Positions 13,392-26,760 are shown, numbered from the stretch's first letter. The stretch: 64,000 nucleotides of DNA from Saccoglossus kowalevskii (GCF_000003605.2 NW_003136331.1:203127-267126); one strand, 5' to 3'. The notes: a model not told the origin generated them from the sequence alone. Translations and numbers: made by a program.

Positions 13392-15202
13392 TTTGAGAGA
13401 ACACACACTTGATCGCCGAGAGGTTGGCGCTTTCGCTTCGGTTACCAGCTAAAGGTGACTGCAAAAGCCGAACACGTCAGACTCAAAATAGTCCAGAGCA
13501 CTTAAATTCCGTTTGAATGCCATGTAACACAGGTGAAAGAGATTACATTTGCCTATTCCTCGAATTAATTAACCGAACGACTGGTCTGTTCACACGCACA
13601 AACATGCATATGCATTCTGACCGCTCTCTCCCAAGTCTTCGGAAATTGTTCCACCACCAAGTGCCTATTTAGACTATCGCTCATGCTTCCAAAAAAACAG
13701 TGTCGGTATTTTTTTTAATTGCATACCCACATATTCATTTACAAAGGCGTATATTATTGTTATGACACTTGCAATTAAATATACAGTGTACAGTAAACTG
13801 ATAGAATGTATAAACATCAAACACACATATTTTATTTCTGATATGTTTTAACCTTTAGTTTACATGAGTGCAAGTTGCGCATGTGTGATTGTTTGTGTGC
13901 GTGCTTTTTGCTGCATGTGTAAAGATCGGATAGCTAATCAGAGCGTGGTGGCATTCGATATCTCTGTGGATCGAGCATGTCAACTGCGCCCTGTTGCCAC
14001 TGAAATTAGCCACACTGTGCGTTTGTAACATTACACTCTATATAATTACACCGAATAGGAAGAGTTACCGGAGCACAATTAGCGTGTTTATAATTGCGAC
14101 TTTGGTTCGAATTTTATATCTTCCGTTACCCTCGCTGTATTCGACAGACACATGCATCCAATGTTACCATAAAACAAATCTCTGAGATATCAAGTTAAAT
14201 CGTGCAATGCACCCGTTTTATACCTAATCACGGAAGTTTAAGATATTCGTAATAACTATTTCAGTCGTGGCGATATACCGCTAGACACTATCGAACTTAG
14301 CAAACCATTGTACAATGTATACTGAGCACACAGAAATGTAAGTTATCTTCCGCGCTACCACATAAAGGTACCCCCTCTAGCGCCAGAAAGTACGGTAATC
14401 AATGCGAATAGGGTAGTGGAAGTATGGGAGATTTCTAACCACGCCCACAAAGCAATGCGACAAACGCCAACACCGTGTACAGAAAACGGATGATAGTGTG
14501 CTCCGCCCTGCTATTTATTTAAAGGACACTATTGGGTGTTTTGTGACAGACGAAGAGGGGATTTGTTAAGTGGAAACTGTCAATCAAGGTCCATGCTAGG
14601 ATAATGTATTCAGACAGTGTTAGCTAAGCGGTGGTGTCCACCAATCGCATTGCAAACTTAATTGAGGAATAATTTAGTACGCGCGCCGTTTACTTCATTA
14701 ATAATATGTCTAGCAAGCCATTCAAGGCATGCTAGCATAGTAAAAGAGCTTTGGTGAAAGGGGGTTGGGCTTTCGGCACCACAAACAGACGAAAAACGAA
14801 AGAGGGCTAAAACTGACAGGACTACGTAGCGAGAATAAACTGTGCATAAACCAGGCTGCAGTGTACGAGTCAACCCTATGGCACAAAGCGAGTGAGCTTC
14901 AAGCCCGGCGTCTCTTTTCTGTCCTTGTTATACCAACTCGTCGCCCGAAGGCAGTATTTTGTTTCGAATAGGACTCGATCCCGAGCATTGCTCTTCAGTT
15001 TCAATCAATCGGCTGTTACAAGGGGATTTGACCTCCGTAGTCAGTTCAGTGTTGTGTTTACGTGTAGCATAGTGGGGACCAACTACTATACTGTTCGTAC
15101 AAATACGGAAATCGACGTTTTTTACCCATGATTGGACTTAATGCACCAAACTGGACTCGATAGGACCCATTCGTACAACCTCTCCAACCCTATAGTGAGA
15201 GG

Positions 15203-15629
15203 TGTTACACGCAGGCATGGCTCAGGTAGGAGCCCTTTATTAAGCGCTGCAACCTCCACCAACGTGTGTTCTCAATAAGAGTCAGTATAAACGTACACGA
15301 GTCGGCGGCGCACCACTCAGAAGTCTCTCAGCAATCCAAGCAACTCACAACCGAATCCTTGTCCTCCCGGCGGCATGCCCTCAATCCACTCTTTGATTGA
15401 CTCAAGCTACGGCTCCGAGGTGCTTCGAATTTTCCAACAATAATCCTACTTGTTCCTATTTATCAGCCTTCACCACTCAGCTTGTCATTTATATCCCTAG
15501 TCAATGTGAAACTAGGACCGGCCCGACATGTGAGAGTGCGTGAAGGCCGGTACTAAGCGCTCTGGTTGCATCCTTCGTCACTCGGTCTTCCTAACACTCA
15601 CGTACAGTACTATCAACTAACTCGTAACA
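15203..15629 (-). mobile_element. Candidate solo LTR of an LTR retrotransposon
   Basis: The segment is about 427 bp, begins TGTTAC and ends GTAACA, giving the TG...CA ends and short terminal inverted repeat typical of LTRs. Read on the minus strand it has a TATA box (TATAAA around 15493-15488) and, about 250 bp further on, an AATAAA signal at 15240-15235, about 30 bp from its 3' end. This order matches U3-R-U5. It is richer in G+C than its surroundings. No second LTR or internal coding region was seen nearby, so it would be a solo LTR fossil. The flanking 5-mers do not match as a clear target-site duplication, which lowers confidence. A Gypsy-like origin is possible but is inference only. Confidence 0.4.
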
Positions 15630-15650
15630 TTTGTTTAGTTGGTAGTACTG
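15605..15650. repeat. Inverted repeat, 16-bp arms with 14-nt loop
   Basis: CAGTACTATCAACTAA (15605-15620) pairs with TTAGTTGGTAGTACTG (15635-15650), with a single G-T type mismatch. It overlaps the right end of the candidate solo LTR, whose GTAACA terminus falls in the loop. It could be a structured end of that element or an unrelated hairpin. No function is assigned. Confidence 0.7.
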
Positions 15651-15953
15651 CGGTTGGTGTTTTTGTGTGTACGCATGTTCTGAGTCCAGAGTAATGTTAG
15701 TATACATGCATTGATTCGGCCGTGCATGAACTGACCGACCACTCAATGTGACTTTTTTGTTAATAGTTTGGATCCTTGCATTGCACGTACTCGTATTAAC
15801 ACAGGCACTTCACCAACGTCAAAGTCCCTCACTTTCCTTCCCAGCAAAAATGTTTATAAATTTCTTTTGTGAAAGTCGTGCACTTTTGTTGTTTTTTTTT
15901 TTGTTTTTTTCAATTTATATCATACTGACGTTATTTTTCTGTTTATTTCCTAG

Positions 15954-16442
15954 GAGCGGAGTGATCTTGTGACTGGCCACAGATCAGGTTTTACCACAGG
16001 AACTGTCGGTAATTCGACGTCGTCTTTCTCGTCGGCACCGAGACTGTCGCATACTCCGACTACGGATTTCCAACCCCCGTATTTTCCACCGCCCTACAAC
16101 ATCCCACAGCAACCGTCACAGTTGGATTTTCACCATCATGTTAACACAGATCCGTATTCTCACCTTAATACCCTGCACCAACCCCAACAACATTACCACC
16201 AACTGCAACAACGCCCACAGCATGTCTTGCGACATAGGGACGATACCGACCCACTGCATCTGCAAACCAACATGCACCCCAGCATGTCACAACTTTCTGC
16301 ATTGGACGGTAGACGAGACTACGGTGGGGTTCGCCGTCCCGATGTGTTAGTACATGGAGGCCACCACGGCCTCGGGAATCCAGACACCGATTTGCTGCTA
16401 CACGGCTCCAGTCTAGGCCATGGGTTGGACTCAGACTCACAG
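15954..16442 (+). CDS. TFAP2: Transcription factor AP-2 exon 2 (transactivation region)
   Basis: The exon is 489 nt (163 codons, phase 0 at both ends). The acceptor is TTTCCTAG after a long T-rich tract and the donor is CAG|GTACGC. The codon just upstream of the exon, in frame, is a TAG inside the acceptor, so translation must enter by splicing. It starts ERSD, where vertebrate AP-2 exon 2 starts with a similar E/D-R-H-D. Key matches to AP-2 are LSHTP (residues 31-35 of the exon), DFQPPYFPPPY (38-48), DPYSHLN, LHQPQQH, LSALDGRRDY, VRRPDVLVH and HHGL; the last part resembles vertebrate TFAP2B most. PPPY fits the PPxY motif that binds WW-domain proteins and lies in the proline/glutamine-rich activation domain. 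Lineage-specific His/Gln-rich stretches follow. The product is a nuclear, sequence-specific activator. Gene identity is sure; the paralogue is not assignable. Confidence 0.95.
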
Positions 16443-19400
16443 GTACGCACATCAACTATCGTTTATAATTTCTCTATATCGAACTTAATTATTAATTTAT
16501 TTGTTTATTATTATCCTTGTTTTTATCATCAATATTCTTTCTTTTTTCTTGTTTTGTTGCTAACGTTTTATATATTTGATGGTTTATGCTTAGTCGTGTT
16601 CACGTTTCGCTGTGTCTGTGAATAGTTTAGAGTTTTCATTTTAATAACAACCCAAAACATGAGCAAACTTTTGGAGATGATCGTTTTCGTTTGAAACTGC
16701 ACCGCTATTCAGTAAAAAAATCCTAATAATATATGGTTATATCAGTTTATTTGAACATTTAATACGCATAATAATATTGCAAATATTTTTTTAAATTATC
16801 TCTTACCAATTTTAATGATCATGTATTGGTCGTCGTTAACGGCACACTGTAGTGACTTCGAATCTGTGACTATCGAGTCCATTGCAGTGGCACGCTAAAC
16901 TTGTCTTCTCGACTGCCAGTGCCCGGGTTACCTTGAAACACAGACGAATATGTTTTTTTTGTATATCTCATGAATTTGTGTGTATGTTCAGGGTATGCAT
17001 TGTCGTCGTAGGTTATTTTAGACGAACGTAAACTAACACAAAAATAGCAAACATCGTCGATATATTGAAGTTCTTTAACGCGCTGTAATTTAATTTCGAC
17101 TAGTGGCCATTCAGGAGTATTGAAGAAGCATATCAGAGCCGCCCGCTCGGCGTTGTTTAGTGGGTGACCAACAGCATTCACGGGTCTGTTAGATATTGGT
17201 GAAACTTACAACATTAGAACGTATTTTTGCTAACCCACCATCACACGTTTACACCTCGTTATAACAGCCTATTTGTCATTTAACTAGTCTAAGATTTAAG
17301 ACCGGTCTATTCATTTCACTAAATTACAGAGACAAAAATTAATACTAGTATCTCGTGTGAGTCCCAAACTAATAGTATACTCCGATCAGTCCATGCTGGC
17401 AAGATGCGTCACACTATAAATCCAATATTCTTACCTCCATTCAGCCAGTTCTATAATCAATGCCCCTTATACAACTTTAAACGAAATGAAATGTTCTCTG
17501 TGTTTAGACTTCCAAATATTGACTCATTCTTAAGTTGACGTTTGTTTCTGTCGTCTTTCATCTACGTTGGCTATTGAGTGGTTTCTTATTCATTATAGGT
17601 GCTTAAATTCTTGCATTTTATTCGTTCTTTGGAGATGCAGTCCATTTACCGACAGCAGTAAAAAATCGCCAGTGTTTATTTTTATTTGATTGTAAAATAA
17701 ATTTGGTCGAATAGTTATTTTAATCCTGCTTAGTTGCTTAGTTGAAATTTTGTTTGTTTTTCCCTATCATATGTTCTCATGGTGTGATTAGGAAAACAAT
17801 CTAGTCGATGCCTACTGGGACGTCGGATTCGACCAGTTGTATATATCCCCCCTTTGGTTTTAAGCTGTTTTAAAAGCAAGGAGCGAGGAATCGAACTAAA
17901 TACGTAACAACACACGTCCTAACGCAGTCGTATTTTTGATATGGTGACTAGCGATGATCTGCGTATCACAAACTGGCCCCACTAAAAGAGACCGTACCGT
18001 TCATTCCGTTTACATCGCACACTGTGTACACATAGGCACACACTCAGCGCAGTTGCAACTTATCCTACAACACCCATCTACAACTTGTGTTAAAATTATG
18101 TACAGTAGTGTACAACAACACAAACAGACGGTTGTTGTTTCGCCCAACTACCTTCGAATCTGGCCACCATTTTCTTTTTTTCTCAAAAAATATACTTCCG
18201 TGTGCATTGGTGTTAGCATGTTAAAAATGAAGTCCCTTGTACAAAATATAAAATAACACGTAGGAAGATGAATTTTAGGAGTTTACAGTGTGAACGAGGA
18301 ATGTTACCAATGGAATTGTAGGGGGCATTGTAAGTGAGTAAACGGGGCAGTGAATAAAGCAACGGAGTGAAGCGGAGAGAATCGTTTTGTATCTATTCAT
18401 GTGTTTGGGGGCCTGAGAGCAATGTACACAAGAAATGCACTCATTTGGTTTGTTTAACACAAAGGAATACATGCAAATGTAGCTACACTATATACGGGAC
18501 AAGCATTAACAGAGAAGACAAGAACAAAACATGTCCAAGTGCCACTTTTAACTCACGCCGTTTACGGTTTTAGCTCATTTCAAAACAAGCATATATGCAT
18601 ATTAGAATTCCAAAGCTTTCGCTTGAGTCTAATTACTCTGAGACCTTCTAGCCGCTGATCGCAAAGTTTATCCCCGAATTCAACGACAGTCGGTGGATGT
18701 GTTACGACTTGTCCATGTCCAGTGGGTTTTCGGTGGTCCATTAGCAGCGGGGTGATCGTAGAGTAGCAAAGAATTGGAGGCCACGGCCTGCTTATAGACA
18801 GACACCAGTGAACCCAGGATGTGAATCATACCGGGCGTTAGAGAGTTCTGCACTCCATTTGTCGATTCATTGATTCATTCAAATTCCAGATACAGTCCTT
18901 TTTTCCGCATGCTTAGCTCATTACATTGGCCTTAAATTCAGTACAATGTCCTGAGTCCGAGGACCACCTAAATTTCACTCGGCAGTTATTGTCCCCTGAC
19001 TCCTCCTTTTCCCTTAAAGACGCCGATGTGCATTTTTCACTACCGAAAGTGCTCAAAATCAAGGCAAGATACTATGATCAGCCGAATAGTGACTTGGCAT
19101 AGAGTTGTGGGATCCTTTTAATACAATCACTACCCGTTACTTACTCACTAGCCTCAGACCAATAATGTAGTAATTATTGTGCGCAAAGCTGCCATTGCCG
19201 TTCAATCATTTTTCTTGACATATGAGACGATTTTGGCTTTATTTCTCATAGTCTCATTAAGTTCGTTTGCTTTATACACGCACAGTCGTCATCGGTACTG
19301 ATTTAGCTTTTTTGTTTTACCAGATCATCGCCACAAACAGTTTATTCATTCATTCATTCGTTCGTTCATTCATTCATTCAATCATTCATTCATTCGTTCG

Positions 19401-22400
19401 TTCATTCATTCATTCATACATTCATTCAACTTGATATATTTAACTTGTTGTTTTTCTCCATCCCAGCGTCTGTAATTTGCATACATCCCCCAACGAGAAA
19501 TTATTCTTTTTGTCAATATGATTATTTGATATTTGTGAAGAATTTGACGAAATCATGTACACAAGAGGCTCTCTAATTTTTCTAATAAGCAGATCACAGG
19601 GACACACCAGAATGTTACCAACGTAACAAAGAAACACTTGTATATCTTTTATCAGAAAATTTCGGGTTGTTTTCAAAATATCGCTAGCCCCGAGGACGTG
19701 ACAGTAGGTTGATTCCTACATTGTACTGCCAAACCAATCTATTTATATCAAACTTTGTAGACATAAAAGACGCCATGATATTCGGTTGGAAGGGAACACA
19801 ATAGAATTTAGCATAACACTGCGTTATTGCTCTTTTATGTGGCACTATATCTTATATGAAGTCACGTGGGACCAAATACAATTTACTTACAGCATCCAAT
19901 CCATAGTTATTGTCAATTATTTATTTTGTATAGTCTTGGATTTCTTCGTTTGTGTGTTCAACTTCAGCTAATCTCAACCTAGAATAGGTTACACATACTG
20001 GCCAAGGCGTTGTAGACCAGACTGGCATCGTGCTATGTGAGAGAATTCGCATAGGTAACACGCCTTCCAAATCGATGAGTACTTAGTCCCTTTGATTACA
20101 GCATATAAATGGGGGAATTGGTATAATGTGCGAGCTATTTTCTGCTTTGTCAAGGACCAGTGATCAAGAGAAGTGACAAGTAAGATGTGAGATTTCAAGC
20201 TTGGTCATTAAATATTGTTTTAAATTGTTGTATCTATCTTCGGTTTTCGACACGTGGCCCGTGGCTTTGACTCATAATGCACAGTACCAGCCACTGTCTG
20301 ATTACTTCGCCCAACTCTCTGAAATAGCCACAAACCAAATAGAAAAAAATAAACGAAAATTCACTTTTTAATAATACAAATGCTTCTAAGAAGCAAATGA
20401 AATATTTGTTTTCGGATGCCGGACATTTTATTAAATGTATTTTGTTGTGTGTGTATGCGGCCATTTACGTATAGTCAAGACTGGGCTTACACGCTGTATG
20501 ATAGATTGAACAAACCTAGCGAGCTTTGGGAAAAGCTGCATTCCCCTTTTTCAGTTTGTATTATTAGATTTTCTAAATCTGCAAGCTAAATTGTTCATAC
20601 TCAAAGGTCAACCCATCTTCTCACATAGCTGAGGCAATTTCCTTAGACCTGGGATTATGAATAAATTTTACTATTCTGGAGTGCCTTTCCATGAAAGCAA
20701 TTGCTCTACAGCTGCCGGGCTCTGAAATAGATCAGTGCAGAGGGTAAAAACATCTTTCGCATCTTCTACTCAAAGGTGTCTTTTTCAGTTACACCTTAGC
20801 TTATTAATGGGCTGCGTGAAATGCTAATACACATTCGAACATAGTTATGTTGTCATGGTAATAGTTTGCATCTGTGTCAGCGTATAATGTAAAATCTATA
20901 GTTTTTTAGCTACACAGATAATAGTGAGATGGTGATAGTGGTAGATATGTTACAGTCAGACGTATAGAGTCGAGAACACTTTAAATATAAAAATTAAATC
21001 GCTTCGCAATTCAAAATGTCGCCTACGCCATCCGTGACGATTACAAAGTAGAATTTGTCTGCAATAATAAGTTGTAACGCTACCTGTCCTGTATATCACA
21101 TAACAATGCATAATGTATAATTGTAGTTAAATATTGAAATTACTGAATAACGCATAGTGTGTAGTGTGCTAGCCAATACAACTAGGGGGTTTTCGGGAAT
21201 TACAAACGGTAATTTTGTTAGTGTAAATTTGGTTATAGCGTCATAGCTAATTTTACTCGCTGTTCGCCAAGTAACTCGCCCGTGTGTGACACTCAGATGT
21301 TACCTTGTGCGAATCGATTAACGCCTCCTTTTAATACTGCGTTACAGCAGTCAAGGAATAACACTTCTTTAACGGTCGTTTTGTCAGCCCCAATTCTCGT
21401 GGGGCACGAGAAAGTTGATTTGTCCCACTGCATGGAGACATTAATCCAGTCCCATCCTAAAACCTAGGATTACCATGGCAATTTAATAGATTAACAATAC
21501 AATTCAGACTTCAGCCTAGTCACTTAACTGACAATTCACTCTAAACAATCGCTTACATTTTTATTTATTTTTTCCTTCGCTTTGCCTGTCATTCATACTG
21601 AACACGTGGGACGCGCGGACGATTGGATTTTAATTACCTGCGCGATGTGTTCGTAACACTGGCAGTGCGTGGCGGTCTAACGTGAACTTACAAGTGTTCC
21701 CTGTTGGGATCGTACGGTATCATTGGATCGTCTCGCTGGCTGTGCCCCTCGATCTCCATTCCTATCTTGAATCAGTGCTTAGACACAGTCTAGAGAAATA
21801 GCGCCAGTTTATTACAACCTGCTGTGGAACTGTTGGAGGCATGCCTTCTATGTTTGCTCTGAAATGTTATATGCGAGTATAAACTGGGAAAAAATCCATT
21901 ATACATCCGTTTCGCATACTAACACGAGGGAGATCCCGGGTGAGATTCAGACCGTTTCACCTATGCTGTTTGTTTATTATATAGTACGCGGTTTCTGCGA
22001 ATATACGACATCGCGTTCGTCGTAACCACTAGAATATACCTGCATCACTCACTCAACTGTGTTCGGAATACTTGCAAAATTCTGATATACATTCGGTAAA
22101 ACTCTCCTTTTACAATTTGATTCTTGTAGACAGGTTTGAATCACAGCCTAGCGGAGGCCATTGCTAATTTACGCTCTTGTCTCGGTAAACGATACAGCGG
22201 TCATACCAGTTGGTGTTCGATTTCAATTCTTATCTAGTGAACGTCACACTAGAAAAAAAATACAGACAACGTTATCGAGAATTACCGTCAAAATGTCTTC
22301 CTTTTTTTCTTGCAAAGATTTGAAAGGCTTGGATGATATTCACATGTACAGCAAGGGCACGGTGTCAGTCAGCAGTACGGGCCGTGTACACAAGTAGTTA

Positions 22401-24259
22401 CTAGAACATGTACTGTAAATAAAAAAAAAAAACGGTATTGTCTTCTGTGTTGTCGCTTTGTGATTGATTGATGCAAGAAATTCCCCGTAAATTTATCGAT
22501 TTAGTACAAAGATTACGCAGAGCAGTTTTCGAATTCCATTTCAAGTCTGTTTGTCAATAGTTATCATGTTTTACATCCATAAGTGGGGAGCGTTGTATGG
22601 ATGCTCCTATACCGTGTTCTCATTGTTATGTCCACTTTTAGAGTTCTTTTTCCCCTTTCCTTCTAAATTTCAGTTAATTGCAAGTTATTGACCAAAAGTT
22701 TGCTCTAATTGCCTCCAAGTTAACAACCCAATAATTGGCCTTTTTGTTGGTATTTTATTTCACCAATACGATCTCCGTTTGCCCGTTCATCGTAGCACAT
22801 TCATCGACGAATGTTTTTTTTGCACAAGTCCACATTGTTATCCCGATGGGGAGTGCTTCACGAGGCGTAGTCGGCGACATACGTAGTTCAGTATATCCTT
22901 TTTTCTAGTAGAGTCTCTAAGCTTAAAACATTCTTGAACACGCTTTCTTACTATCTACCTTCTCATCAATGGCTCCGCAATCACCTCCTCCTTTGTTGTT
23001 GTATTCTCTTCTATAGACCCGGCTGATTGAATGAGCCTTACTCATACGTTTGGTTGGGCTGATTTCTTGTGTAAACAATTAGACTCTGTGCTAGTGATTC
23101 ATTCCTATGGTAAAATCAGACTCAAGAGTACTTGAGTTGAAGAAGGAGACTTCTCGCTCTTCACTACTATTAGTGATCATGTTTATCGTTTATGTCCACA
23201 ATAAATGGCCCATATTGTTAAAATAAAATCACTCCCCGTTCATAAGGTATCTTTGTATTCAAACACGAGTATTCTATTCATTTCGGGCTGCGATGCCTCA
23301 GACACGTTCAACTTGTATACGTACTGGTTTTTGATAGTTTCCATTGTGTGACAGTCAAGGTAGAAAATAATATTTAGTATAAGTAGGCGACCATTTTTTA
23401 TTAACATTTGTTGTTGTTGTTACTGTTGTTGCAAAATAAGTAAACAAAACAAAAATAACTGAAACTAGAGGTGCAATTTCATTCGAGACGATTGTCGATT
23501 GGGTTTTAGCATTTAGAATAACGTGGACTGGAAAATGACACTGACACTTTATTAAAATGTTATAACTAACGTTATTTACACAGACGAACAGTGGCGAGAC
23601 ATGGCTGAAATGGAAAGGCCAGTACAGCTATTACGATGCAGCAGTTCAGTGGATGCGTTATGGAGACCATAATGTTAGTATCTCCATCATCATTCTCCGA
23701 TAATATATAGTATTTGCTTGTATATCACGAGGAGTGGCCATTTTGAAACCCCCTACTCCGTTTTCTAAGTTTTCACCAACGGTTCCTTTATTAAGTGTTG
23801 CGGCATCATAAAAAAGTATGACAGACGGTCTCCTTATTTGCCCATAGGCCATGTAAGAAATGCGTCCTTTGATGCATGACCATATAAATAACCAGTGGCC
23901 TGGTATTTACATTACTTTATTTACATACAACACTGAAATTACTCATAATTGCAAACAATCTACTTGAAATATTCGCTGGGTATTATTATTTATCTGCGAT
24001 TTGGGTATGCTAATTACAGACACAGTTACAATTAGCAAAAACAATTGCTCATGTGATTTAAAAACAGTTAATAACAAAAATGATAGGAGACACAGACACA
24101 GCGTAGCTGATCCAAGTCTTGGCTTACTCTTGTTGTTTTCATATATATAATATATATCATATATCTGCCCACACTTATGCACATCAACATTCATCCAACT
24201 CTGTCCTCTTGGCTTTTTTCAGTCTTGCTTACAGCGTTTAATTTCTTTCGTTTCTACAG
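16443..24259 (+). other. AP-2 intron 2 (7.8 kb)
   Basis: This intron runs from GTACGC at 16443 to CTACAG at 24254-24259. It is A+T-rich unique DNA. Open frames are short and occur on both strands at chance lengths (none above about 103 codons), and I recognise no protein family in them. Apart from a TTCA/TTCG microsatellite at 19.34-19.43 kb and homopolymer tracts, I see no structured repeat, RNA gene or mobile element. Confidence 0.85.
19344..19428. repeat. (ATTC)n microsatellite with ATTCG variants
   Basis: About 85 bp of tetranucleotide ATTC/GTTC repeat with a few interruptions (ATTCA, TTCGTTCG, ATACATTC). It is a simple intronic microsatellite. Confidence 0.95.
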
Positions 24260-24320
24260 CAAGCTGGCGATGACACAGGTACCTTTATTGCCGGTGAACA
24301 CAACTCAGTGATCAGAAAGG
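24260..24320 (+). CDS. TFAP2: Transcription factor AP-2 exon 3 (short linker exon)
   Basis: This 61-nt exon has acceptor TTTCTACAG and donor G|GTGAGT. It enters in phase 0 and leaves in phase 1, matching the phase of exon 2's end and exon 4's start. It reads QAGDDTGTFIAGEHNSVIRK plus the first base of the next codon. Vertebrate AP-2 genes have a short exon at the same place ending in a similar VIKK followed by a split codon, and the terminal VIRK here is the recognisable part. The rest is a poorly conserved linker between the activation region and the DNA-binding domain. The exon is too short to identify alone; the call rests on position, phase, splice sites and the VIRK end. Confidence 0.85.
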
Positions 24321-26039
24321 GTGAGTTAACATTATCATCTTCTTTATTTTAGCGTCCGTCACGGTGTGTGTTCAGATAGCGAGTTTCGGTTCCCAATTTT
24401 ATTCCTGGTTTTGTTGTGTTCTTGTTATTGGTTAATTTGTGTAATTAGCGGATGTAAAAACCTTGTTATAAAAGCAAGCCGTGACTTTGATACGTCGCGT
24501 CATAACAGGGCGCATCTATTTAATGAATGACCTGATTCGTTCCTCGCATTCACCGGCAGTGTGGGTCTCTGTTTGCCGTGCTAAACATCTGCGAATTCTC
24601 GTCTTCCTAATAACGGTGTGCCATTTATTCGTCCGTCAATTTTGAGTGATTTAGACAACATACAGCTATGCTTGTTAAAAATAATTTGAAAACAAGAAAT
24701 ACAAAATCACACGAAACTAGCACTGCTGTTTTTTTTTTTTTTTTTTTATTTTTATACGTTGGTTTTCAACCCTTGATTTATACGATCAACCATAGCTCAA
24801 GGACTTGAGTCCATTTTAACGAAAATGAGGCAGGGGATAGAATTAACAAGACGCTTGTATGGTGGGCTTATTATTACGGAGCTTTAATACATACTAAAAC
24901 AGGTTTCATTAAAGACCGCGTAATACGATAGGCTGACCGTTTACGCCAGAGTATGTGTGGCTGTAACCAGTTAATCTTTCTATTTAGCAACACAATATAG
25001 ATTTTTCACTATGTTGTGCGTAATTATCGGAATAGTCACTACCGTCTTTAATTTCACTATACAGTTAATTCTCTTAAACAGTATTTTCGTACGATGTTAG
25101 CGCCAAATGCTATTATTGTAGCACACGTAAGTGTCAGATAGTGGCATTTGGAACAGTGAGGAGCATTACAACTGTCTGAACAGTTGGACGAAAGCTTGAA
25201 GGGCCGGGTGCATCATGCGTATTTATGGGTGTGAATAGGATCTTAGAAACAGCATGGATATTAATTTCAACCATTTTAATAAAATCGAGTTCTCGGGCGC
25301 TATCGGTCATGAAAAACAAAGCAGAGTTTGCCCAGCGTCACAGGAGGGAAATACAAGTAAAATAGAGGACAATGCGCGGAGGGTGGAGGGGCTAGTAGTG
25401 GGTGCAGCAAAGGGAATCAAATGACTGACATGTGAAAGAAAAAGGGTTTCCACAAAGCAATGATCTGGTGAATATGAAAAATAACGTCAAGTATAGTATA
25501 GATAGCGAGGTCATAATGTTTACTGCTATATTATAGAGGACTACAAAGAAGACGACGAGAATGAGCTAGACCCATGAAAGGGAGTTGACACCCGGTTTGA
25601 GTCTCATTTGAAAAAAAAGAACGTTTAGAAAAAACATCGAGCCGGTTCATTCATTTGTGGTACAATGCCTGGCATTGTGTTTGTCTGTTTGTTGCTTTCA
25701 ATCGCTGTGTACACCAACAGGATTTTAAGGATATAATGACAGTAGAAGTGATAAGAGAACCACTGATTGAACGATAGAGGGGCGGTGTGTCATTCACTTG
25801 GCTGTGCAAATTAGGTGAAAAATACGATTATGCCCGTAAGAAAGGTTGCTATAGTAATTGGAAAGAGAAAAGCACCATTGCAGAACTATACAGGTTTTTT
25901 TTAACAAGGCCAATATCTTTAAGTTGAGGGGCTGAATCAAATGAAGATTTACATTAAAGTTTGATAGGCTGCCACTTGAAGTATGTTTGACTAAGGGTCT
26001 TACAAAGACTACTTACATGGTCTACGCTGATTAGTTATT

Positions 26040-26760
26040 ATCTACTAGTATCTTAGAATATCGTAAATTTATTAATCTTGGTTTATCAACTGAGATGTTC
26101 AGGGTTAAGTTATTATTAAGTATTGTGCATAATAGTGTAAGTATTATGTTAGTTGGATCATCTACTAGAGTACTGGAAGTGAGATTAATATTAATGTGGT
26201 TGGTTTATCAAATTAGGTGTTCAAGTTTAGGTTAGTATCAGATATGGTGTATTGTATTATATGGATTGAGCTAAGCTAACATTAATCTACCTGATTTCAC
26301 AGCTGGGTATGGACTGGTTGGTTTCAATGCCGATTGGAAGGTGTTCTCAAAATTGTGAATAGAAAATATGCATATGTATAGAATCATGTTTCTTTGTGAA
26401 ATCACGTGACATGAATTAAATTAACATATTGGTGTGTAACTCAACGTTACAATTTGTTTTAAAACCATGTTAATTTACGAGAAACTTTGAAGGTCATTAT
26501 ATGTGTAGGGTTCGCCTATCAATTGGAGTGTTCACAGTGGCCTACATATTTGCTAATCTGCCAACTAATGAGTGGTGGTAATTCCAGTTTTAACTAGTTG
26601 TTTAAACTAATGATTGGTTGGTCGATTGGTTTATCAATTAAAGTACGGGGAATTAGCTTTAGTTAATCTTGCTTATCAACTGATTCGAATGTAGCGACGT
26701 TGATAACGGTACGATTGGTTTATCAATTAATCTGTACAAAATGACACTGAGTTATAGTTA
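26040..26760. repeat. Degenerate tandem repeat, roughly 120-bp spacing
   Basis: ATCTACTAG recurs at 26040 and 26160. GGTTTATCAA-type motifs recur at about 26080, 26202, 26628 and 26717, with weaker copies near 26512 and 26671. The first two units are about 120-122 bp apart and similar in between; later units are diverged and irregular. This looks like an old, decayed satellite-like region. Confidence 0.45.

Larger units (their letters stand above)
12215..15953. other. Unique non-coding DNA upstream of AP-2 exon 2 (intron 1 or 5' region)
   Basis: This is unique A+T-rich DNA with only short chance open frames (longest about 79 codons). I looked for an AP-2 first coding exon (the vertebrate type begins MLWKLTDN and ends just before the residues that open exon 2) and did not find one. 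It may lie left of the repeat array, or an alternative first exon may be too short to recognise. A strong donor-like GAG|GTAAGT occurs at about 13260, but it has no convincing coding sequence before it and sits inside the candidate MITE. A MITE-like foldback and a solo-LTR-like segment are listed separately. The 3' end is a good acceptor: a long T-rich tract from about 15888 leading to TTTCCTAG at 15946-15953. Confidence 0.6.

Noticed and set aside
14971-14990. ACTCGATCCCGAGC as a tRNA B-box
   Set aside because: No matching A-box or cloverleaf could be built around it.
25533-25577. Acidic mini-peptide IEDYKEDDENELDP after an AG, as a possible alternative terminal exon
   Set aside because: Only 14 codons, with no polypyrimidine tract of note and no AP-2 similarity.
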